Shown piece by piece: positions 17,131 through 25,642 of a stretch of 64,000 nt of DNA. Numbering within the stretch: position 1 is the first letter of the stretch; each line of letters starts with the position of its first letter. The notes under the pieces were generated by a model, which saw only the letters and a program-made list of their open reading frames with translations, made no database searches and was not told the origin of the DNA. The stretch is from JALRHH01 sp964590315 (lineage in GTDB: Bacteria; Patescibacteriota; Saccharimonadia; Saccharimonadales; JALRHH01), in NCBI GenBank assembly GCA_964590315.1, contig CAZPVS010000001.1:1-64000 (forward strand). Direction: 5' to 3'. Position numbers and translations under genes: made by a program.

Positions 17131-18866
17131 GTGAAGTGCGACTCGAGATACTCACGATGTTTTTGCTTGAACAGTTCGAATTGCGCTTTATCTAAGCCAT
17201 TGCGCTTCAAGAACACGCTGACCTTTTCGCTACCGATGTAGTGCGGAATCATGACGTATGTCGCGCCCATGTCGTAAAGCTGCAATGCTTCTTGCTGATT
17301 GGAGGCATGACAGATGATAACGGCCTTGCTATTGATTTTGGTAATTGCAGCGACAAGTTGCTGCGTCATGGTGAAATCAGTAAAGGTACTGACGATGAGT
17401 TGGGCATGTTCGACGCCAATTTCCTCCATGAGTTCTGGGTCAGTGGCATCGCCGTACATAAAGGGAACGTCATGACGCTCAAGCGTCTCAATGACACCGG
17501 GGTCGTAGTCAACGACAACAAAGCGCTTATTCATTTGTTGGAACGTGGCAATAAACTGGTGTCCACCCTTATGGTAACCAAAGAGAATAAACGGATAGCT
17601 TTTACGTTTGACGTGCTCCTTATATGTTGACTCGCGCTCAAACAGATGAAGCTTGACTCGGTCAAAGAGCAAGAATAATTTCTCGTCGTAGTGCATAAGA
17701 TAGGTTGATACGGCGATCGTAATCATTGCAACCAAAGTTATAGTTGCAGCTACTTCTTCACGAACCATGCCCGTCGAGGCAGCAAGTACGGCCATAATGA
17801 TAGAGAACTCACTAATTTGGGATAGATTGATACCCGCCTTAAAGCTTACGCGTTTGGTATAGCCAAGTAAGCCGAGCGTGAGAGTGATGATCGTGGGCTT
17901 CAGAATGATAACGAGAGCAGATAGTATAAGCGACGGGATAAGGACCGATCCAAGGCTATACAGATCAAGACTTTCGCCCAAAGTAATGAAAAATACGACG
18001 ACAAAGAAATCTCGGAGCGGCTTGAGCCGCGCAGTGATTTCCTGTGCATACGGCACTGAACCAAGCGCCACACCGGCGAACAGAGCGCCGACTTCCAGGG
18101 AGAAACCAGCGAACTCAAACAGCGTGCCGATACCGAATCCCCAGCTCAGTGCGAACAAAAACAGAAGTTCTTGTGACGAAGCCATGTAACGGGTAATCTT
18201 TGCAAGATATTGAGTGCTGGCGATTATGAGTAGTGCCATAAGCGCCAGACCTTTCACGGCCAGTAGCCCTAGTTGCTCGACTTCAAGTCCGCCACTCTTT
18301 CCGGCGGCAATAAATAAGAGTGCAAGCGTGGCAACTAAGTCCTCGAAGAGGATTACACCAATTGCCAGTTGGCCGTGCAGACGATTCTGCTCTTTACGGT
18401 CACTGAGTATCTTGACGATGATAATGGTGCTGCTGAAGAAGAGGGAGAGGCCGATAATAATTGCCTCAGTCTTGAGGAAGCCCATCATTGACGCAGCAAA
18501 AAATCCAATCGACGTCATGATAACTAATGTTGACAGCGCAGTAATCAGGACTGATCGGCCTTGTTTCTTCAGCTCCGACACATTCATACCGAGACCAATA
18601 ATGAACAATAGTAGGGCGATACCCATATGGGAGAAGGTATCGAACATTTCTTGGTTCTGTGTGCTAATTAACCCAAGTAAGGATGGCCCCACGAGGAGTC
18701 CCGCCAGTATGTAACCGAGTAATAACGGCTGCTTGATAACCTTCATGATAAGCGCCATGATTGCAGCGATACCAATCGCAAAACTTAATTCAGCAAAGAC
18801 GTTGCCGTGAAGAAATTCAGATATATTTAATGGAGACCCTAAGGCTGCGATAAAACTTGTAATCAT
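17109..18866 (-). CDS. Kef/CPA2-type cation:proton antiporter with TrkA-N domain
   Basis: 585 residues. About 12 helices form the Na+/H+ exchanger domain (LLGYILAGLLVGPSLLGLIS, GLSLFFSSTIIIVKILSDRK, LGSVPYAQEI). A cytosolic RCK/TrkA-N Rossmann domain begins near residue 410 (YPFILFGYHKGGHQFIATFQ, VVDYDPGVIETLE, YGDATDPELMEEIGV). It probably exports K+ or Na+ in exchange for protons under nucleotide control. Divergent from the DUF1003 gene. Confidence 0.92.
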   Translation of the reverse strand: MITSFIAALGSPLNISEFLHGNVFAELSFAIGIAAIMALIMKVIKQPLLLGYILAGLLVGPSLLGLISTQNQEMFDTFSHMGIALLLFIIGLGMNVSELKKQGRSVLITALSTLVIMTSIGFFAASMMGFLKTEAIIIGLSLFFSSTIIIVKILSDRKEQNRLHGQLAIGVILFEDLVATLALLFIAAGKSGGLEVEQLGLLAVKGLALMALLIIASTQYLAKITRYMASSQELLFLFALSWGFGIGTLFEFAGFSLEVGALFAGVALGSVPYAQEITARLKPLRDFFVVVFFITLGESLDLYSLGSVLIPSLILSALVIILKPTIITLTLGLLGYTKRVSFKAGINLSQISEFSIIMAVLAASTGMVREEVAATITLVAMITIAVSTYLMHYDEKLFLLFDRVKLHLFERESTYKEHVKRKSYPFILFGYHKGGHQFIATFQQMNKRFVVVDYDPGVIETLERHDVPFMYGDATDPELMEEIGVEHAQLIVSTFTDFTMTQQLVAAITKINSKAVIICHASNQQEALQLYDMGATYVMIPHYIGSEKVSVFLKRNGLDKAQFELFKQKHREYLESHFTQAAPDM

Positions 18867-18918
18867 ATGTTTCTTTTGGCTTTCCTTTAGATATATTATA
18901 ACCTAAGAATAAGCAATT

Positions 18919-19488
18919 ATGCAAAACCCCCTCAATCCCCTCAATGTATTCAATCCGCTGATGTCACACCAGGAGTCAGTGCAGCGCCGACGCAAGGCCA
19001 TCAAAAGCTTTAAGGCAAAGGCTGACGCTAAACGTACTCCGTCTGAGAAGTTTGCCGATCTATTGACGGCCAAGTTTGGCTCAATTGTATTCTTGTCGCT
19101 TAATGCACTATGGTTCTTGGTCTGGATTGCATGGAATACGAATATTGTTCCGGGGGTTGAACCCTTTGATCCGTTTCCGTTCGGCCTCCTTACTATGGTG
19201 GTTTCGCTTGAAGCAATTGTGCTAGCTATCATTGTGCTGATTTCCCAGAATCGCGAAGCGCGTATCTCTGAGTTACGCGAGGAGGTGGAGCTCCAGATAA
19301 ATACCATCGCAGACAGTGAATTGACAAAACTGATTAATCTCATGGCAATCTTGCTCGAGAAACAGGGTGTAAAGATTGACGATGACCCAGAACTGCAGAA
19401 AATGCTGAAGCCAATTGATAGCGAAGAGCTTATTCGTCAATTAGAAGCAGAATTGACCCCGCCGGCCAAAAAGTCTCATTCATACTAA
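18919..19488 (+). CDS. DUF1003 membrane protein
   Basis: 189 residues with two close helices (SIVFLSLNALWFLVWIAWN and FGLLTMVVSLEAIVLAIIVL) around NIVPGVEPFDPFPF, the DUF1003 signature, followed by a cytosolic helix (QNREARISELREEVELQINT). The family is widespread and of unknown function. Divergent from the antiporter with a 52-bp gap holding a TATATTATAA promoter region. Confidence 0.88.
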   Translation: MQNPLNPLNVFNPLMSHQESVQRRRKAIKSFKAKADAKRTPSEKFADLLTAKFGSIVFLSLNALWFLVWIAWNTNIVPGVEPFDPFPFGLLTMVVSLEAIVLAIIVLISQNREARISELREEVELQINTIADSELTKLINLMAILLEKQGVKIDDDPELQKMLKPIDSEELIRQLEAELTPPAKKSHSY

Positions 19489-19499
19489 ATAATTACCTA

Positions 19500-19673
19500 A
19501 AACCTCACGACTTGCTTGACAAAGTGCTTGTGGCTATGAGAATATGGTGTCACTTCGAGTAGCGTCATCAAAATAAAGACGCGAATGCGAAACAAAAACA
19601 ACCTATAAAACATAAAAAGAGTTCCTTAAGGAGTGTGAGCCTTTAAGGGTGACTCGAGGGAGTGTACAGGGGT
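19500..19673 (+). promoter_or_regulatory. Promoter and long leader of a 30-residue ORF
   Basis: TTGACA at about 19516 precedes a -10-like GAATAT. A leader of roughly 120 nt follows, with complementary blocks CTTAAGG and CCTTTAAG (about 19626-19650) and GAGGGAG before the start. No protein frame is seen in it. Confidence 0.5.
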
Positions 19674-19766
19674 ATGCCAGTTAAAGTTAAAGTAATGAAT
19701 TCACGAGGTACCCGCGTGGAAGTAAGAGTACGCCGCCCGTCGTGGCAGCAGTTCCTGCAATATTAG
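19674..19766 (+). CDS. Small basic peptide, 30 residues
   Basis: ATG to TAG gives a 30-residue peptide beginning MPVKVKVMNSRGTR and ending PSWQQFLQY, with six arginines and three lysines. A promoter and a long leader precede it and a strong terminator follows, so it is a complete transcription unit of about 250 nt. It resembles no family I know; the RNA itself may be the product. GAGGGAG lies 11 nt before the ATG. Confidence 0.55.
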   Translation: MPVKVKVMNSRGTRVEVRVRRPSWQQFLQY

Positions 19767-19785
19767 GGCAGGTTCAATCAAAAAT

Positions 19786-19835
19786 AAAAAGTTCGTAAAG
19801 ATATAAAGCGTTGCTTGGTTCTTTACGAACTTTTT
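19786..19835. terminator. Bidirectional terminator
   Basis: A 15-bp perfect stem, AAAAAGTTCGTAAAG (19786-19800) with CTTTACGAACTTTTT (19821-19835). T-runs exist on both strands, so it ends the small ORF transcript and the leftward dsbA-like transcript. Confidence 0.9.
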
Positions 19836-19854
19836 ATGTGTTGGGTGCGCAGTG

Positions 19855-20496
19855 CTACTGTTGTTCTTTTGCCTTGATGGCATCCTCAATGACTTTGTTG
19901 AATTCATCAAGTGTTCGAGGACTCTCTATGATCTTTCCGTCAATGAGGAAAGTCGGCGTACCACTAATGCCCAGTTTTTCACCTTCAGCAATATCGGCGT
20001 TGATGATGGCATTCGTGACTTCGGTCTTCAGCTCGGCATTAAACTTAGTCATGTCCAGCTTGAGGCTTTCTGCATAAGAATTGAAGATTGATGATGGATC
20101 CGAAACAGAAGACCACGAGTCCTGGCCTCTATAAAGAAGGTCATACATTTCCCAGAACTTGCCTTGGTTGCTGGCTGCCTCTGCTGAGCGATGGGCGAGC
20201 ATGGCATTTGGGTGGATTTGACGTAATGGGAAGTGGCGAAATTGGAAGGTGATGTCTTGCTTGTGTTTGGCAAGTACCTCTTCGACGAGGGGGTAATAAC
20301 CTGCGCAGGCAGGACATTGGAAATCACCGTATTCGGTCAGGGTGATTTTGGCACCTTCACCTTTGGTGTGGTTGGTCGCTTGGACGGCGTTACCGTTGCT
20401 ATCGACGGGGTTCGCCGCATCTTTCTTACTCAAAAATAATATTGCTCCGAAGCCTAAGATGATGGCAATCAAAATAATAGTAAAGCGTGACTTCAT
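19855..20496 (-). CDS. DsbA-family thiol:disulfide oxidoreductase
   Basis: 213 residues. An N-terminal anchor (FTIILIAIILGFGAILFL) leads to a thioredoxin-fold domain with YGDFQCPACAGYYP (CPAC active site), FRHFPL, and ISGTPTFLIDGK (cis-proline). It probably oxidises or isomerises disulfides outside the membrane. The ATG at 20496 follows GGAGGAACC; the upstream frame extension has no such site. Confidence 0.93.
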   Translation of the reverse strand: MKSRFTIILIAIILGFGAILFLSKKDAANPVDSNGNAVQATNHTKGEGAKITLTEYGDFQCPACAGYYPLVEEVLAKHKQDITFQFRHFPLRQIHPNAMLAHRSAEAASNQGKFWEMYDLLYRGQDSWSSVSDPSSIFNSYAESLKLDMTKFNAELKTEVTNAIINADIAEGEKLGISGTPTFLIDGKIIESPRTLDEFNKVIEDAIKAKEQQ

Positions 20497-20575
20497 GGTT
20501 CCTCCGTTAGTAGATATATTGTAACTGAGCATACGCTTGTTTGAAAACCATTGACAGTTCAACTACTATGAGACC

Positions 20576-21634
20576 ATGACATTTATCGGAATTATCCTAC
20601 TTGGCAGCGTCACCTTGCTTGCAATCAGTTTGCAGCGAACCTATGGGAGCATTCCGCTCAAGGAGTTGAAGCGGCGGGCGCGCAGTGGTGATAAGGTTGC
20701 CGAGGCGCTGCACCGTGCCGCATCATATGGCTCAAGTTTGCGTGCGTTGTTGTGGGTCATTATTGCCGTGCTTGCTGGGTGGTTCTTTGTGGCAGTTACC
20801 AAAGAAACGGTGACGTGGTTTGCGATACTCAGTGGTGCAGTACTCTTGTGGTTTGGGTTTGTCTGGCTACCTGCCCAGGAGGCGACGCGCGCAGGAGTAT
20901 GGCTTGCGAGCCAGGTTGCCCCAGCACTTGAGAAAGTGTTGATATATCTTGACCCGTTGTTGCAGCGTATGGTGCGTTTTGTCCGGAAGCACCGGACGGT
21001 CAGTGTACACACCGGCTTGTATGATACCTATGATCTCCTAGAACTGTTCCGACAGCAGAAGGTGCAATCGGATAGCCGCGTTGACCAGCAGACTCTTGAG
21101 ATTGTCGAACATGCCTTGTTGTTTGGTGACAAGATCGTCAGTGATATCTTGACGCCCCGTCGGGTTGTAAAGGCAGTCGCATCGAGTGAGGTGGTGGGGC
21201 CGGTGCTTATGACCGATTTGCACAAGAGCGGGCATTCGCGTTTTCCGGTTTATGAAGACAAACAAGACAATATCATCGGTATCTTATATTTACGCGATCT
21301 GGTGCGTGCAAAATCAGGTGGCACCGTTCAAAAAGTGATGAGCGGGCAGGTGTGTTATGTTCACGAGGATCAGCCACTCACCGAAGCGCTTGATGCCATA
21401 CTGAAGACGCACCAGCAGTTATTTGTCGTGGTAAATAGCTTTGAAGAATATGTGGGCATTGTCACGATGGAAGACGTCATGGAAGCAATTGTCGGAAAGC
21501 AGATTATCGATGAATTTGATCAGTACGACGATTTGCGTGCCGTGGCAGCCAAGATGGCCCAGACAGATCACAAAAAACACCTGGCCGCTCATCCACCTGA
21601 AGAAATTCCCCCATCCACCTCCCGAGACTCCTAA
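20576..21634 (+). CDS. CBS-domain membrane protein (CorC/HlyC-like)
   Basis: 352 residues. Helices at about 2-18, 58-78 and 80-97 are followed by a CBS pair (VSDILTPRRVVKAV, SGHSRFPVYEDKQDNIIGIL, VVVNSFEEYVGIVTMEDVME). The layout resembles CNNM/CorC ion-transport or regulatory proteins, but the DUF21 core is reduced and there is no CorC_HlyC C-terminal domain. TTGAAA-N17-TACTAT (20541-20569) ends 6 nt before the ATG, so the mRNA is leaderless. Confidence 0.8.
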   Translation: MTFIGIILLGSVTLLAISLQRTYGSIPLKELKRRARSGDKVAEALHRAASYGSSLRALLWVIIAVLAGWFFVAVTKETVTWFAILSGAVLLWFGFVWLPAQEATRAGVWLASQVAPALEKVLIYLDPLLQRMVRFVRKHRTVSVHTGLYDTYDLLELFRQQKVQSDSRVDQQTLEIVEHALLFGDKIVSDILTPRRVVKAVASSEVVGPVLMTDLHKSGHSRFPVYEDKQDNIIGILYLRDLVRAKSGGTVQKVMSGQVCYVHEDQPLTEALDAILKTHQQLFVVVNSFEEYVGIVTMEDVMEAIVGKQIIDEFDQYDDLRAVAAKMAQTDHKKHLAAHPPEEIPPSTSRDS

Positions 21635-21666
21635 AACGTACGCCCTCCAAAAGAATTACTATTTAT

Positions 21667-21695
21667 GTCCGATCGGACCAAAACTGTAATATAAT
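21667..21695 (+). promoter_or_regulatory. Palindromic operator and -10 box of the PaaX/Cas2-fold regulator
   Basis: GTCCGATCGGAC at 21667-21678. GGACC is followed by 10 nt and TATAAT (21690-21695). The palindrome occupies the -35 region, and no TTGACA is present. Confidence 0.78.
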
Positions 21696-21721
21696 ATGCT
21701 TAATAAAAGAGGGTACATTGC

Positions 21722-22198
21722 GTGAGTACACCACGATACCATTCGGCGGTGGCCTATGTTCTAGCAGCTCTAGTGCCGTATACAGCGCCAAATATGAAAT
21801 TGGCTTTTTCACCAAAGCAGTTTTTTTCTGAGCTGGAGAGCATATCCCGCTACAAACGTGCCACACTACAGAAGGCGTTATGGGAGGCGCAGCGACGTGG
21901 TCTTATCGATAGGACACAACAGACCATAACAATCACATCGAAGGGGAACCGTTATCTGGAGCCGTATGTTGCTGAGCGGTTGGGCAAGGACGCACGGCTT
22001 ATGGTGATATTTGATGTACCCGAAGAACGGGCATTTGCTCGGCGGCAGCTCCGGGCGATGTTGCGAGCATGGCATTTTGAACAGGTACAACGGAGTGTCT
22101 GGATTTCACGATATGATCATCGACAAGCGCTCAAAGAACTAATAGATGAACTAAAGATTAAGGATTGTGTGAAAGTATATGAAGTACTCGAAACATAA
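21722..22198 (+). CDS. PaaX-like regulator (winged helix plus Cas2-like domain)
   Basis: 158 residues. Residues 5-85 form a winged helix (FSPKQFFSELESISRYKRAT, LQKALWEAQRRGLI, ITSKGNRYLEPYV). Residues 90-158 form a Cas2-type ferredoxin fold (LMVIFDVPEERAFARRQLRA, QRSVWISRYDHRQA). Automatic pipelines often call such proteins Cas2, but no CRISPR or other cas gene is here, and the winged helix indicates a transcription regulator of the PaaX type. Copies of its probable operator lie on both sides, and a third lies at 11912-11949. Start GTG at 21722 after AAGAGGG. Confidence 0.82.
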   Translation: MSTPRYHSAVAYVLAALVPYTAPNMKLAFSPKQFFSELESISRYKRATLQKALWEAQRRGLIDRTQQTITITSKGNRYLEPYVAERLGKDARLMVIFDVPEERAFARRQLRAMLRAWHFEQVQRSVWISRYDHRQALKELIDELKIKDCVKVYEVLET

Positions 22199-22213
22199 GT
22201 TATTACCAATTAT

Positions 22214-22242
22214 GTCCGATCGGACCAAAGAGGGAGTATTTT
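22214..22242 (+). promoter_or_regulatory. Palindromic operator with -10 box upstream of aspS
   Basis: GTCCGATCGGAC at 22214-22225. GGACC plus 10 nt leads to TATTTT (22237-22242), the same geometry as the other copies. It lies 180 bp before the aspS start, so a leader of about 145 nt would result; in that leader GGGTCG (near 22305) can pair with CGACCC (near 22350). Confidence 0.6.
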
Positions 22243-22395
22243 GGGGAGTGTGTCGGGGGTGGTAAAATAAGAGGAATGAAATTTCAGGTAGTTGACAATA
22301 GCAATGCGCGGGTCGGCATGCAATGCGCACGAGGTGACGTTGTCTGCAAGCGACCCTGATTCCAGCCTGAACCAACTAACACCGAGGACGTATAT

Positions 22396-24153
22396 ATGAG
22401 AACACTGGCTATAGAAACCGCCGACCAGATTGGCAAAGAAGTAACTGTTAAGGGGTGGGTGCAGTCGCGTCGTGATCACGGTGGGCTGATATTTGTTGAC
22501 CTCCGTGACCATACTGGCATTGTGCAGCTGGTTATTCGCCCGGAACAGACGGAGGCATTTGGCGTGGCAGAGCAGGTGCGCGACGAGTTTGTAATCAGTG
22601 CGACTGGTACCGTTTCTGAACGAGGTGAGGGGTTGAAGAATCCCAATATCCCAACCGGCGGAATTGAGATAATACTTAACATGTTAAGTATATTGAACAG
22701 GGCAGAGCCACTTCCCATCCAATTGCATGGTGAGCAGCAATCAAGTGAAGAATTGCGATTGAAATACCGCTTTCTGGATTTACGTCGTGACAAAATGCAG
22801 ACGATGCTTACGCGCCGCGCCGAATATTACAAAATTATGCGTGCGTATATGGAGCAGCGGTCATTTACAGAGGTGGCAACCCCGATATTAGCCAACAGCA
22901 GCCCAGAAGGGGCTCGCGATTTCCTGATTCCGTCCCGCGTACACCCGGGCAAATTTTATGCATTGCCGCAGGCACCGCAGCAGTTCAAACAGCTGCTCAT
23001 GGTCGGTGGCGTTCCCCGCTATTATCAGATTGCGGCATGTTTCCGTGATGAAGACCCCCGTGCCGATCGACTCTATGGTGAGTTCTATCAACTGGATCTG
23101 GAGATGTCTTTTGTTGAGGATGGTGAAGAGGTCCGTAGTCTTATGGATCCGCTGATCAAGCAGCTCGTGACGGAGTTTGCGGGCAAGCAACTACTGACGG
23201 ACGATATTCCTCGCTTGTCTTATCACGAGGCGATGGAACGTTTTGGCACCGATAAGCCAGACTTGCGGTTTGGCATGGAGCTCATCGATCTGACGGAGGA
23301 ACTGAAAGGCAGCGAGTTCGGCGTGTTTAAGAACCCTATCGCCGCCGGTGGTGCCGTCAAAGCACTGTGCGTAAAAGGCGGGCGGGAACTGTCCCGTTCG
23401 CAGATTGACAGCTTTACCGAGATTGCCAAGACGGAAGGCGCGGGTGGATTGGCGTACATCACCTACGAGAGTGGTGAGGTCAAGTCACCTATTGCTAAGT
23501 TCTTGCAGCCAGAAGAACTCGATGCAATCAAGCACAAAACCGGTGCAGAAGATGGTGATACCGTATTCTTTGGTGCTGATACCCGAACGACGGTCAACAA
23601 GGTCCTCGGGCGGCTCCGTAACGAATTTGCCAACCATTTTGGGTTGAAGGATCCGAACGTGATTGCCCTGGCGTGGGTTGTTGATTTTCCCTTTTACGAA
23701 CAAGATGAAAAAACGAAGAACATTGATTTTGGACACAATCCGTTCAGCATGCCGAAGGGCGGACTCGATGCATTACAGGCTGAGGACAAACTGACGATAT
23801 TAGCCGACCAGTACGACATGGTGATGAACGGCTATGAAATCTGTTCTGGAAGCGTCCGAAACCACCACCCGGACATACTATATGCAGTATTTGAAGCGCT
23901 TGGGTATGACAAAGATTACGTGCACGGCAAGTTTGACGCCATGATCAGCGCCTTTAAATACGGTGCACCACCACATGCCGGCTGTGCATTTGGTCTGGAT
24001 CGTATGTTTATGGTACTGATGAGCGAAGAAAACATCCGCGAAATCGTCGCTTTCCCAAAGAATGGTTCCGGCATGGATGTCATGATGAGCTCGCCGAGTA
24101 CGGTAGAGGAGAACCAGTTGAAGGAATTGGCCATACAGAGTACGGCCGAATAA
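22396..24153 (+). CDS. aspS: Aspartyl-tRNA synthetase, bacterial type
   Basis: 585 residues. It has an N-terminal OB fold (GWVQSRRDHGGLIFVDLRDH), class II motif 2 ACFRDEDPRADR, a bacterial GAD insertion (about 290-410) and motif 3 GCAFGLDRMFMVL. It charges tRNA-Asp; some CPR enzymes also act on tRNA-Asn, which cannot be decided here. It is preceded by a long leader from the palindromic promoter. Confidence 0.97.
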   Translation: MRTLAIETADQIGKEVTVKGWVQSRRDHGGLIFVDLRDHTGIVQLVIRPEQTEAFGVAEQVRDEFVISATGTVSERGEGLKNPNIPTGGIEIILNMLSILNRAEPLPIQLHGEQQSSEELRLKYRFLDLRRDKMQTMLTRRAEYYKIMRAYMEQRSFTEVATPILANSSPEGARDFLIPSRVHPGKFYALPQAPQQFKQLLMVGGVPRYYQIAACFRDEDPRADRLYGEFYQLDLEMSFVEDGEEVRSLMDPLIKQLVTEFAGKQLLTDDIPRLSYHEAMERFGTDKPDLRFGMELIDLTEELKGSEFGVFKNPIAAGGAVKALCVKGGRELSRSQIDSFTEIAKTEGAGGLAYITYESGEVKSPIAKFLQPEELDAIKHKTGAEDGDTVFFGADTRTTVNKVLGRLRNEFANHFGLKDPNVIALAWVVDFPFYEQDEKTKNIDFGHNPFSMPKGGLDALQAEDKLTILADQYDMVMNGYEICSGSVRNHHPDILYAVFEALGYDKDYVHGKFDAMISAFKYGAPPHAGCAFGLDRMFMVLMSEENIREIVAFPKNGSGMDVMMSSPSTVEENQLKELAIQSTAE

Positions 24154-24167
24154 TATATTCTGGTGCG

Positions 24168-25535
24168 CTACTGTTTGAGACGCACCCCGTTAGGCACCAC
24201 GTTGTATTTTTTGAGAACTTTAGTATTTGCATCATACGGGTCCAGAAGAAAACATATGCGTTGATCGCGCTGCAACCTAGACCAATCAACCCGTATGTCA
24301 TCAGTAGTGTTCTCACACATCGTCCTGATAAAAGCACCGCGCACTCGGGCACGCGTGGTATTGGGAGCGTTGCGAATACGATCGTTAACCATGGATTCCG
24401 GAGGCATATTTTGCCCAGGTTTTCTCTCGGAGTGCCCGAGCCAAACCATTTACGGAAATATTACTAAATCTTCTATCTGTATACCTGAGCTGCTCACTGT
24501 TCCAGCACCACCCCTGTTTCTCGCGTTGTTTTGCTAGTACTTCTCGGCGCATGACCCACTCAATCCGGTCTGCAGTACTGCGGGGGTCCTTCTGGAGATC
24601 CCACAACGCTTTTTCCCATTCATCCAGGGTCCAGAGCTCTTCGTCGCTCAGTGTTGTATCGTTGGCAAGTTTTTTGACATATTTGATAATCTCGGACTGG
24701 GTTTCGATAGCCGAGAGTGACCCACCATCATTCAGTCGATATCTGTTCTGGAGGTTCGAATCGAGGGCAACGCTTCGTGCAACCTCATGTAGAGGCGTGC
24801 GGAACCGTAGCGTATCTATAGTCATACCGTGTTCAATTAGGCGCAACACTAACGAACCGGCACCCAGCTTAACGCGAGTCGCCCAAGGAGACATCGTGGG
24901 ATCTCCCGATGTATCATGTACCCGAACAAAACGCTTGGCATCGGCATGAGGTTCGTTGCGTAGATTAACCACAGGTTTGGTGTTGGTTGTTCCCGATGAG
25001 AAGTCGCAGTTCAGGGCGAGGCTCTTTTGTGCAATCGCATAGGGCATGCCAGGAAGTAATGCACCGGCTCCGAACAAGACCGCTCGCGTCGCAGCAAAGA
25101 CCCCGTATAATCTCAAATTGTCTTCCTTGATGGATAGTGCTGCCGCATCTCCGGCGTAACTTACGTGATAGCCACAGCCAACAGCATTGTCGTCGATACG
25201 CGCTTCGTAAATAACAAACGTCTACCTCGAGACGCGGTGTACATATCTGCGATGCCAGCCATTATGTGATCGCCTGCCATCTCATTTGCGGCAGTACCCA
25301 TGAATGAGTCATCTTCTGGCGTTGCATACTCTCGCCGTTGACTGACGTCATCATAAAAACGAGCGCCGTTAGCGAGGAAACTATGTGAGATGCTGCCGAT
25401 GCGGGTAATGCCGTTGGCCTCTAAATACTTATCAATGTAGGGGTGTAGTGTCCCAACGTTTACCTGCTCGAGGGATGTGGAATCCTCCGCTGCTATCATT
25501 CCACCCCACTCCATCTCGGTACCAGTGATGCGCAT
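24168..25535 (-). pseudogene. Pup-ligase/Dop-family protein broken by two frameshifts
   Basis: Three frames join into one about 455-residue protein of the PafA/Dop family. Frame 1 (25535 to about 25210) has GTEMEWGGMI and FLANGARFYDDVSQRREYAT. Frame 2 (to about 24415) has EARIDDNAVGCGYH, then RFVRVHDTSGDPTMSPWATR and VKLGAGSLVLRLIE. Frame 3 (to 24168) has NAPNTTRARVRGAFIR and LLDPYDANTK. Joints need one extra T near 25215 (CGTTTG) and one A fewer near 24412 (GCAAAATA). Both are in homopolymers, so sequencing error is as likely as true decay. The family uses ATP to attach or remove Pup; no Pup or proteasome gene is seen in the window. Confidence 0.8.
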
Positions 25536-25642
25536 ATTGTGGCCTCGTATATTGGTACTACCCTACACCTTTTCGTGTGTTCTTGAAAGGGCTACACCTA
25601 AACGATGCAGATTACCCGTAAAACCTAGTACAATAAAAGGCT

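Noticed and set aside
21722..22198. Cas2 and a CRISPR system
   Set aside because: The C-terminal fold resembles Cas2, but the protein has an N-terminal winged helix, no other cas gene or repeat-spacer array occurs in the window, and operator-like palindromes surround it.
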